A DNA stretch of 64,000 nt from Kribbella sp. VKM Ac-2568 (lineage in GTDB: Bacteria > Actinomycetota > Actinomycetes > Propionibacteriales > Kribbellaceae), in contig NZ_SLVF01000014.1 of assembly GCF_004345365.1 (NCBI RefSeq), positions 124,001 to 188,000 of the forward strand, given 5' to 3'. A program made the position numbers and the translations under genes. The notes below the pieces were generated by a model that did no database searches, was not told the origin of the DNA, and worked only from the letters and a program-made list of their open reading frames with translations. Numbering within the stretch: position 1 is the first letter of the stretch; each line of letters begins with the position of its first letter. Shown piece by piece: positions 53,802-61,310 of this stretch.

Positions 53802-55694
53802 GTGACGTTGTTTCGCCACTCTGCGGTCGGTTTCGCCGAGCTGACGCTGGATGGAACCTTGGCCGTGAGGATCGCCGAGCAGATGCGCTACCTCACCGGC
53901 CGCCGCCCCGCTCCGGCCGAGCTCCTCTCATGGGAACGCAGCCTGCCGATCCTCGCCCAGGACCTCATCCAGGCCGGCCTCGACAACGTCGAAGTCCTGA
54001 TCGAGCACCACCTCCCGCTGACCTCGAAACGTGCCGATGTCGTACTGGCCGGCCGCCACCCGAAGACCGGCGCCGCGTCGTACGTGGTCGTCGAGCTCAA
54101 ACAGTGGAGTCGCGCGGCAGCGTGGCAAGACGACCGCGAGCTCGTCCTCATCGACGGCTACCCGAACTCCCCACGCCTCCACCCTGTGGCCCAGGTTCGC
54201 GGGTACTGCGACTATCTGTCCGACTTCACCAAGATCCTCGACGGTCAGACGGATGCCGTCGCCGGCGCGGCGTACTTGCACAACGCGGTCGCCGAGTCCG
54301 CCGTACGCGACCTGTTCGACTACCCGCAGGACCAACGTGGTCGGCTCTTCATTGGAGCCCGCCGAACGGAGTTCGTCGACTTCCTGCGTGATCGGCTCGA
54401 TCCGAAGGTTCCCGGCAGCCCGTACGCCGATCAGCTGATCAATTCGGCGGTCGCGCCGTCGAAGCAACTGCTGGCGGTTGCAGCTGACGAGGTCCAGAGG
54501 CGTGAGCAGTTCGTACTCCTCGCGGAGCAGAAGCTCGTTCATTCGATGGTGCTGCACAAGGTGGAACGAGCTCGGCAGGCGGACCAGAAGTCCATCATCA
54601 TCGTCACCGGCGGACCTGGCAGCGGTAAGAGCGTGATCGCCCTGTCCCTGTTCGGCGAACTCTCCCGCCGCGGCCGCAGCGTGTTGCACGCGACCGGCTC
54701 TCGCTCGTTCACGCAGACGCTTCGCAAGGTCGCCGGCGCACGTCAACCGCGGGTCCAGCGGATGTTCAAGTACTTCAACCAGTTCATGGATGCCGAGCCC
54801 AACGACCTCGACGTACTGATCCTCGACGAGGCCCACCGCATCCGCGAGACGTCAGTCGACCGCTACACCCCTGCCCAGTTCCGTACCGGCCGTCCGCAGA
54901 TCGAGGAGCTGGTCGCGGCCGCTCGAGTACCGGTCTTCCTCCTCGATGAGCACCAGGTCGTCAAGCCAGGCGAGCTCGGTACCGTCGCCGACATCGAGAG
55001 GTACGCCGCCTCCGTTGGCCTGCCCGCACCGATCCACATCAACCTCGACGGCCAGTTCCGCTGCGGTGGCAGCGAGGAGTACGTCCGGTGCGTGATGAAC
55101 CTGCTGGGACTGGCGGACGGAGAGCCGACTCCGTGGGCAGGCGATCCATCCTTCGCCGTGGAGATCGCGGACACACCTGAGGCCATGGAGGCAATCCTCA
55201 GAGCCAAGGCCGCCGAAGGCTACGGAGCCCGAATCGCCGCCGGCTACTGCTGGCCCTGGAGCGACCCACGCCCGGACAAGACCCTCGTACCTGACGTACA
55301 GATCGGCGACTGGGCACGTCCGTGGAACCTCAAAGGCGACCGCAAGGTGGGCGACGCCCCACCAGCAGCCCTATGGGCCACCGACCCTAACGGCTTCGAC
55401 CAGGTCGGCTGCGTCTACACCGCCCAAGGCTTCGAATACGACTGGAGCGGCGTAATCATCGGCCCCGACCTCGTCTGGCGCCACGGCCGCTTCACCACAG
55501 TCCGCAACGCTAACAAGGATCCAGCCTTCAAGAACCGCAAAACCATCGACGACCACACCTTCGACCGCCTAGTCCGCAACACCTACAAAGTCCTTCTGAC
55601 TCGAGGCATGGTCGGCACCATCCTCTACTCCCCCGACCCAGAAACCCGCGACGCCTTGCACGAGCTCATGACCACAGGGCTCATTCGCGCCTAG
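53802..55694 (+). CDS. PD-(D/E)XK nuclease-DUF2075 helicase fusion
   Basis: The 630-residue protein has an N-terminal nuclease-like domain: Asp79 in KRADVVLAG, Glu98-x-Lys100 in VVVELKQW, and Gln131 in VAQVRGYCDYL. A P-loop helicase domain of the DUF2075/Schlafen-type AAA follows, with Walker A GGPGSGKS at 270-277, LILDEAHRIRE at 339-349, FLLDEHQVVKPGE and CVYTAQGFEYDWSGVIIGPDL near the end. Such proteins occur in defence islands and are thought to process foreign nucleic acid. Start is GTG 53802 with GGGGG upstream. Its stop codon shares the palindrome CTAG with the stop of the convergent six-gene operon. Confidence 0.88.
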   Translation: MTLFRHSAVGFAELTLDGTLAVRIAEQMRYLTGRRPAPAELLSWERSLPILAQDLIQAGLDNVEVLIEHHLPLTSKRADVVLAGRHPKTGAASYVVVELKQWSRAAAWQDDRELVLIDGYPNSPRLHPVAQVRGYCDYLSDFTKILDGQTDAVAGAAYLHNAVAESAVRDLFDYPQDQRGRLFIGARRTEFVDFLRDRLDPKVPGSPYADQLINSAVAPSKQLLAVAADEVQRREQFVLLAEQKLVHSMVLHKVERARQADQKSIIIVTGGPGSGKSVIALSLFGELSRRGRSVLHATGSRSFTQTLRKVAGARQPRVQRMFKYFNQFMDAEPNDLDVLILDEAHRIRETSVDRYTPAQFRTGRPQIEELVAAARVPVFLLDEHQVVKPGELGTVADIERYAASVGLPAPIHINLDGQFRCGGSEEYVRCVMNLLGLADGEPTPWAGDPSFAVEIADTPEAMEAILRAKAAEGYGARIAAGYCWPWSDPRPDKTLVPDVQIGDWARPWNLKGDRKVGDAPPAALWATDPNGFDQVGCVYTAQGFEYDWSGVIIGPDLVWRHGRFTTVRNANKDPAFKNRKTIDDHTFDRLVRNTYKVLLTRGMVGTILYSPDPETRDALHELMTTGLIRA

Positions 55695-56233
55695 TCACCG
55701 ACGATAGGCGCTCCCAAGCCTTGGGCGCGCGACACCGCATGTTCTGTTGCTGCCTGATCGCGACCGGTCAGCAAGACAGTCCGAAGGCGCTCGGCCGTTA
55801 ACCTCCCCTGGCTGTCAGCAATCGTTATGACGATGCGTTTCTGATCGTTGCCTCCGCCCGGCTTCGCGTCTTTCCGCCTTGCAATGCTCTTCTGCGCGCG
55901 CGTTATATCCCTCCGCAAGAGATGCGCGTCCTGCCCGGGGAGGTAGATCGGGAAGTCCAGCCGGAGCTCGCGCTCATCGACCGGAATTGCTCGCGCGACG
56001 CTTGAGTCGACAGCGATGCCCAGAATCGTGAGCCTCAGACTAATCAGGCGGCTGAGAAGCAGCTCAAGTCCCTCATGATAGTCAGCGTTCACCGATCGAT
56101 CGCTCCCGCGCCCTCCCGCCTTGTGGTGGTACACGATATCGAAAACGACGACCGTGTTGATCTCGAACGTAGCGTCGACTACCGACGAGTCCTCGCGTAA
56201 CGGCCGCAGAGGGCCACTTGAGGCCAATGTCAC
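55691..56233 (-). CDS. Last gene of the Z1/GHKL operon; unknown 180-residue protein
   Basis: I do not recognise this protein. It has a strand-rich start (VDATFEINTVVVFDIVYHHK), a helical middle (EGLELLLSRLISLRL) and an Arg/Lys-rich segment ending GGGNDQKRIVITIADSQGR that could bind nucleic acid. There is no membrane segment. Start is GTG at 56233 with GGAGGCG directly before it, overlapping the upstream stop by 4 bp. Operon position suggests a dedicated accessory factor or effector of the system. No catalytic motif is obvious. Confidence 0.8.
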   Translation of the reverse strand: MTLASSGPLRPLREDSSVVDATFEINTVVVFDIVYHHKAGGRGSDRSVNADYHEGLELLLSRLISLRLTILGIAVDSSVARAIPVDERELRLDFPIYLPGQDAHLLRRDITRAQKSIARRKDAKPGGGNDQKRIVITIADSQGRLTAERLRTVLLTGRDQAATEHAVSRAQGLGAPIVGD

Positions 56234-57441
56234 CGCCTCCTTCTCAGCAGCCGGCGCAGAGCATCGTCAACGGGCTTGCGATCCGTGTCCGGGATCTCGT
56301 GAGAAAGAGCCGAAGCCTCACCAGATGTGTCGACGCCCGGCATGGACTCAACCCCGCTATCAGTCAGAACGGGATCGCTCTCAACCACGACATAGTGGCT
56401 GCCTCGGCGGGCTCCGCGGTTCTCAAGTATGCCTTGAGCAGTCAGAGTCTTCAGCACTCTGCGCGCATCCTCCGACGTCACCGGAACGGCCTCCCGCAAG
56501 GTTGCATTGGTGACCCGGCCTGTGCGACGGGCGATCGCAAGAGCCGCTTGGGCGATGTCGACGAAGCTGCTCTCGTCCAGCGCGGACGCCATCGAGGAGC
56601 TGGCCGCACTGTCGGACTCGCCAATGGTGACTCTGTCCAGTTTGTACACGTCAGGCGACGGCGCGCTTGAGGTAGCCAGCGGCTTGGTCCCAGCACCCAG
56701 TGCCAGGCCGACAAGAGATGCGGCTGCATCATCGAATGTCCCACTGACCGTGGACTCCAACGCCTTGTCATCGAGAGCAGAGAACGAGACGAACGGAGTG
56801 AGCCGCAGGAATCTCTTCATAGCCTCGCGCATGAGCTGCATGCGTTCGGCTGCCTCATCGCGATCCACTCGGAGCAGGAACTCGGCAGCGATCAGTTTGG
56901 CCAACCTCCGGTCCGACGAAATAGTCGGGCGTTCCATGATGTTGACCAACTCGTCCTCACCCAGCCGGGTCAGGTCCGTCTCGGCACCGAGTACCTCTAC
57001 GCGCCACCAGAGACGACGAAATGTGTTCCGGTTGACGTTGCCGATGAATCGACGTTCGTCAGCGTCCATGCCGAATCGCCACACAGCGACATCCAGGAGC
57101 CAGCAGCAGGTTAGGTAGCTCCACACCTCTTCATGTGCTGCTTCGTGAGGGGTGATCGGCAAGGACCTGTGGATGATCTCCGCTGCCTGACCTTCGAAGG
57201 CCGCTACGCCCTGACGGCTCAATTGGTTCGGCATACCGTGCTCACGGGCTAGCGTAAGGAGCTCCGACCTCAGTGCGCGCAACTGTGGGTCCCCCAACGG
57301 GGCGCCGCCGACCGCCGAGTACGTCAGCGACTCGTGCACTATAGGCATTGACTCACCGATGACGTCGAGGCCGCTGTCTGAGTAACGCTCAAGGATGCCC
57401 CGGGCGTCTTCCTTGGCCAATCTAGGTAGGACGGTCGTCAT
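56230..57441 (-). CDS. DUF6339-like protein with C-terminal winged helix
   Basis: The 403-residue protein has a helical N-terminal domain whose core (EEVWSYLTCCWLLDVAVWRFG, residues 104-124, then RRFIGNVNRNTFRRLWWRVEVL, 130-151) resembles what I recall of DUF6339, a family found beside Z1 and GHKL genes. Residues about 285-352 form a winged helix (RVTNATLREAVPVTSEDARRVLKTLTAQG, split, then GSHYVVVES). The last 50 residues are basic (DALRRLLRRRR). A DNA-binding or target-recognition role is inferred. It overlaps its neighbours by 4 bp on each side. Confidence 0.8.
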   Translation of the reverse strand: MTTVLPRLAKEDARGILERYSDSGLDVIGESMPIVHESLTYSAVGGAPLGDPQLRALRSELLTLAREHGMPNQLSRQGVAAFEGQAAEIIHRSLPITPHEAAHEEVWSYLTCCWLLDVAVWRFGMDADERRFIGNVNRNTFRRLWWRVEVLGAETDLTRLGEDELVNIMERPTISSDRRLAKLIAAEFLLRVDRDEAAERMQLMREAMKRFLRLTPFVSFSALDDKALESTVSGTFDDAAASLVGLALGAGTKPLATSSAPSPDVYKLDRVTIGESDSAASSSMASALDESSFVDIAQAALAIARRTGRVTNATLREAVPVTSEDARRVLKTLTAQGILENRGARRGSHYVVVESDPVLTDSGVESMPGVDTSGEASALSHEIPDTDRKPVDDALRRLLRRRR

Positions 57442-58328
57442 CCGAACACTCCCGACCGAGTCTGGAGCTCAGCGTCAAGCCTCGACGGATCCTCCTTGCG
57501 GCGAGCCGCCAGCGCCTTCACCGAGTACTCCGGCCAGTACATCGACAGTAGGTCGAAGAGCATGCGCCCGATTGTTCCCTCATCGAAGATCTCCGCATCC
57601 TCGACGAATCTCTCGTTCTCGAGAGCTCCGTGCACCAAGGAACGCGACACGTCGTACATCACGAAGGTCCTGACAAGCCCCGCGGTGGGATCCTTACTGC
57701 CCGAGCGCAATGCCGTCATCAGCTTGACGTCATCGGCGTTGACCAGCAGACGAAGACCACCCAGCACCGGTGCTTCAAGCTCATCCCTGTCCCAGTCAAG
57801 GGCCCATGATCCTCGGTCAGGCAACCGCGGGATCGACAAGAAGGAAACAGCCGTGATGGGGAACCTGGCGGCTCCGCCTTCGAGTTGGACACTCGATTTC
57901 TCATGCCAGAGGGTCGCGCCGGCGCGATTAGGAGAGATCCGACTTGCCTCCGCCCCCGGGTACTGAAGAACCACCCTGGTATGGAGATCGAGTCGGCCGC
58001 CCGACAAGCGACTCGGTATTCGAAGAGTCACCGGTGCACGCACGAGTCCGTCCAGGCTCCCGAGACTGACGACACTCGTATCCGCCAGTCTGGTCCTGTT
58101 CGAATACCACGAGGCAACCACGCTGAACGATGCATCGCTTCCGAGTCCACATGACTCTCGAACAACATCCAGATCAACATCTATGTCCCGGATGATCTCC
58201 AGATCCGTGTAGGGATCCCAGTGGTCGACACGATCAGCGACATCGGAGCCGTCGAGCCAGGTCCATGCATGAGCAGAGACAGCATCCTCGGGCGGGAGAA
58301 GATACGGCGTGGCGGGCAATGTCTTCAC
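57438..58328 (-). CDS. Unknown 296-residue protein of the Z1/GHKL operon
   Basis: I recognise no domain here. The sequence is mixed alpha/beta, with a strand-rich middle (APVTLRIPSRLSGGRLDLHTRVVLQYPG, split) and helical end (GRMLFDLLSMYWPEYSVKAL). There is no signal peptide or membrane helix and no visible metal or nucleotide motif. The start is GTG 58328, overlapping the GHKL ATPase stop by 4 bp, and its stop overlaps the DUF6339-like start. It lies between the ATPase and the winged-helix protein and may be a structural partner of one of them. Confidence 0.8.
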   Translation of the reverse strand: MKTLPATPYLLPPEDAVSAHAWTWLDGSDVADRVDHWDPYTDLEIIRDIDVDLDVVRESCGLGSDASFSVVASWYSNRTRLADTSVVSLGSLDGLVRAPVTLRIPSRLSGGRLDLHTRVVLQYPGAEASRISPNRAGATLWHEKSSVQLEGGAARFPITAVSFLSIPRLPDRGSWALDWDRDELEAPVLGGLRLLVNADDVKLMTALRSGSKDPTAGLVRTFVMYDVSRSLVHGALENERFVEDAEIFDEGTIGRMLFDLLSMYWPEYSVKALAARRKEDPSRLDAELQTRSGVFG

Positions 58329-60325
58329 GCGACCACCGCCGAGATGTCAACCCGCATCATCGCCTCGTCACGAAGCGGGATCTCCACATACCAGCGTCCG
58401 TCGACATCGTCCGGACCGACGACCGGCCGCCCCTCATGGTGCTCGCGGGGGCCCGGACCTGACCAGCTCCTTACCACGGGTGGTGAGTAACCAAGCGGTG
58501 CATCTGCCTCGACCTGAGATCCGTCGTTCGTCATAACCTCCACGCGGGCGTCTAGAGCAACCCGCTGCCCGTACGTGCGGAGTTCGAACGCATAGCGCAC
58601 TACAGCCGTACCGTCATTCGCGATGGCTAGGGACGGCTCTCCAACAGATCTTAGCTCCGGATACCTCCTGCGCACCGGAGGTGGAGCGTCCGCGTCCCGT
58701 GTGGAGCCCGCAGACGCACCCTCGGACGAGCCTCCCTGAGGCGCGCCGCCCACACCCTCCGAGACCCACACCCCGTCTGATGCCTTGCTGACACCAGCAC
58801 GGCCAGGTGCGTTCCGACGTTTTCTCACATGCTTCGCCGTTGATGCGGCTGGTCGACGGGCTCCCGGCCCCTCCGCACCCGGCAGCAGCAGCGCAAGTGA
58901 GTCCGCGAATTCTCCGAGCGGGACCGCGTCGCCATCGACAACTGTCCCGCCTGCACCGTTGTAGCCTGCAGCCTCCCGACACAAGGAAGCAATTCGTTCC
59001 AACGCGACCTTCACGAATGTCCGCTGATGGTCCTCCCGCGAGACGGAGCGGTAGATCCAATCGTCATGGGTAGGCGGCTCGGCCCGACGGAACGCCTCGT
59101 CGACGTCCACACTGCATCGAAAGACGCCTGAGTAGCCCAGCCGTCCGACGATCGGGGACGGACCGGGGAGATATTTGACGACGAGCTCCGCGTTCCGCAT
59201 CAACGCGACATGATGAACCGAATCCGCCGTGATCCGCGCGCCCTGCGGCACGGCGCGCTTCACAGGCAGCAATGGAGCCACCGGCCCCTTCTGTATCACT
59301 ATCCGCCCGAGGGACCGCATCGGTCTCCGGCACTCGATCTGCCGATCGAGGACGAGTTCGTCATCACCATCGGGATCTTCGCGAAGTCGATCCATCGCCT
59401 CGACGAAGCCGCGAAGGCGTGGGTGCGTCCGGGGGTCAGGCAACCGAACAGGACGACCGTTTTCGAGCAAACGGAACTCCATCGTGCGCGCCACACCACC
59501 GCTGGTGGAGATGATTCGAGGCCAGAAGTTCCAGATCACTGCATCCGCGATGAACTCGAGCGTACGGTCCTTCTCGTCGTCGGACTCCGGTGCGACTCCG
59601 GGCGCAACGACGACCACGGTGGTGCCGAGCTCCGAGATATCAGACCTGTCGGGAAGGCCCAGGAGCTCCGCTACCTCGTTCGCCCGATTGCCGGTCAGCG
59701 GCTCGGGAACATCGTCCTCTATCACGCCCCACCAGTGTCTGCCGGTGTAGGGCCGTCCGTCCTCATCGAAATTCTCACCGAGCGCGCACGCAAGTAGCCG
59801 CCGCTCGAGTTGACCGTCACCATTGATACACAAGGTATCGACAATGATCGTCCGCGCCCGGCTCGCTATATAGAACGCGGCCTTGCCATAACCGAAGGAA
59901 CCACCGCCCAGATCCTTGTCCGGCGGCTGTCCGATATTTCGGACGAAATCGACGAAGTCCCGCTTCATACCTGGTCGATCCGCCCGGGTCGGGCCACCCA
60001 GGCCGTCGGTGCCGAAGTCAGCGAAGTACAGGATTTCCATCCCAGGAGTCAGCTGTTCGGCGAGCGGTAGACCCGGCGGCGGATCTACCAGGAATTCTTG
60101 GCGGACTGCGGCCAGGCGTTGGTCATCTAATATCCGCCGACCGATCTCGACTTGGATCTTACCCACGTCTGGTCGCTTCGCATCCCAGCAGTTCTGGACT
60201 GCCTCCCGGACGAGCACCTCCAGCGCCTCGATGTCAGGTCGGCCGAGCTGATTGAGAACGCCTTCGGCAGCCAGACCGCCCGTCGGATTGTAAGGCTCCG
60301 AATATCTCGCGGCAACCTCACCCAT
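58325..60325 (-). CDS. GHKL (MutL/MORC-like) ATPase
   Basis: The 666-residue protein has the Bergerat fold at its N-terminus. Motif I is EAVQNCWD (Glu41, Asn45, Asp48), motif II is DFGTDG (Asp103 to Gly108) and motif III is GSFGYGK (142-148). This order fits the MutL/MORC/Hsp90 superfamily, and the position next to Z1 and a nuclease fits the MORC-like ATPases of predicted restriction systems. The rest, including an Arg/Ser/Pro-rich linker near residues 490-560 and a beta-rich end (SYAFELRTYGQRVALDARVEV-like), is not assigned. ATP-driven dimer clamp formation on DNA is the family mechanism. It starts inside the end of the nuclease gene. Confidence 0.88.
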   Translation of the reverse strand: MGEVAARYSEPYNPTGGLAAEGVLNQLGRPDIEALEVLVREAVQNCWDAKRPDVGKIQVEIGRRILDDQRLAAVRQEFLVDPPPGLPLAEQLTPGMEILYFADFGTDGLGGPTRADRPGMKRDFVDFVRNIGQPPDKDLGGGSFGYGKAAFYIASRARTIIVDTLCINGDGQLERRLLACALGENFDEDGRPYTGRHWWGVIEDDVPEPLTGNRANEVAELLGLPDRSDISELGTTVVVVAPGVAPESDDEKDRTLEFIADAVIWNFWPRIISTSGGVARTMEFRLLENGRPVRLPDPRTHPRLRGFVEAMDRLREDPDGDDELVLDRQIECRRPMRSLGRIVIQKGPVAPLLPVKRAVPQGARITADSVHHVALMRNAELVVKYLPGPSPIVGRLGYSGVFRCSVDVDEAFRRAEPPTHDDWIYRSVSREDHQRTFVKVALERIASLCREAAGYNGAGGTVVDGDAVPLGEFADSLALLLPGAEGPGARRPAASTAKHVRKRRNAPGRAGVSKASDGVWVSEGVGGAPQGGSSEGASAGSTRDADAPPPVRRRYPELRSVGEPSLAIANDGTAVVRYAFELRTYGQRVALDARVEVMTNDGSQVEADAPLGYSPPVVRSWSGPGPREHHEGRPVVGPDDVDGRWYVEIPLRDEAMMRVDISAVVA

Positions 60326-61310
60326 CCGATTCGCCCGTCGCGAGCCCGTTTACGATATCCATATATCCAACCATATCCAGCGCATGCTCAAGCGCATGAT
60401 CCAAATCGACCTGATACCTCACATCAATCACCCCGAGCGGCCGGGCTTCATTCTTGTACGACGACGATATAATTCGAGGCATCGAGTCATCAACGGGAAA
60501 CGTCAGCCGTTCACGCACCTCGAATCCAATATCCGACAGTAGGCCAAGCTGTCCGATATTCACACCTGAGCGCGTCAGCGAAGTGAACAGACTCTCGGTA
60601 TTGACGCCGAGCGCCAATAGTTCATCGACCACCGATGGTATCGATCTGCCAGCCTGCGCAGACTCCTCCAACCTAACAAAATGAAGGAAGAGCGCGCCCC
60701 CTTCCGGCGATTCGAGCTGATCATCCCCATGAATAGTCACCACGCGTGACGTATGCGACCGCGTCACCTTGACTTCCATCGCCAACGGTCCGCGTCGGAA
60801 GTCATGCCGCGAGCCGAACGGTCCTCCCCACACGTCCGTCCGACGGCGGGCGTCCGCTCTCACTATATCCAAAAGCAATAGCATCTCACCGAACAGGGCG
60901 GCCAGCATATCGCGGCTCGGCGGCGGACCATCACCGGATAGGAACAGTTGCCATCGATCAAGAACTTGTTCCACCACTCGCGCTGGCGATGATCGATCCA
61001 CCTCAAGCTGGTGGGAAACAGCGAGAACAAAGTGCTCGAATACTTCCTCCAATGCCTCGAGCACGCATTCAATATCGATAAAGCGAGTGGTCCGGCCGCC
61101 AACATAGAGGTCACGCAAGGCAACCTTCAGCGTCGCGACTCTGATCTCTGGCACTTGGCCGTCAGAAGGCAGGAGGAGGTGTTGCCGGCGATCGGCATCA
61201 ACTCCTAGAAAGATTTCACTGGACCCGTCCAGTCTGCGAATCATCAACTCATCATTGCCCGGTGATGCTGTGCGCAGAGCCACGTAGGTCATCCGGATAT
61301 CGTCGATCAC
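60318..61310 (-). CDS. PD-(D/E)XK nuclease (DUF4420-like)
   Basis: The 330-residue protein has the PD-(D/E)XK core in its middle: Glu142 in LFGEMLLLLD, Asp170 in GSRHDFRRG, Glu179-x-Lys181 in AMEVKVTRS, and Gln198 in GDDQLES. The flanks match the family annotated as PD-(D/E)XK motif protein (DUF4420), regularly found next to Z1 helicases. It is the likely DNA-cutting subunit of this system. The ATG at 61310 overlaps the Z1 stop by 4 bp, and the stop overlaps the ATPase start by 8 bp. Base composition is AT-richer than most of the window, which points to acquisition from elsewhere. Confidence 0.87.
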   Translation of the reverse strand: MIDDIRMTYVALRTASPGNDELMIRRLDGSSEIFLGVDADRRQHLLLPSDGQVPEIRVATLKVALRDLYVGGRTTRFIDIECVLEALEEVFEHFVLAVSHQLEVDRSSPARVVEQVLDRWQLFLSGDGPPPSRDMLAALFGEMLLLLDIVRADARRRTDVWGGPFGSRHDFRRGPLAMEVKVTRSHTSRVVTIHGDDQLESPEGGALFLHFVRLEESAQAGRSIPSVVDELLALGVNTESLFTSLTRSGVNIGQLGLLSDIGFEVRERLTFPVDDSMPRIISSSYKNEARPLGVIDVRYQVDLDHALEHALDMVGYMDIVNGLATGESDG

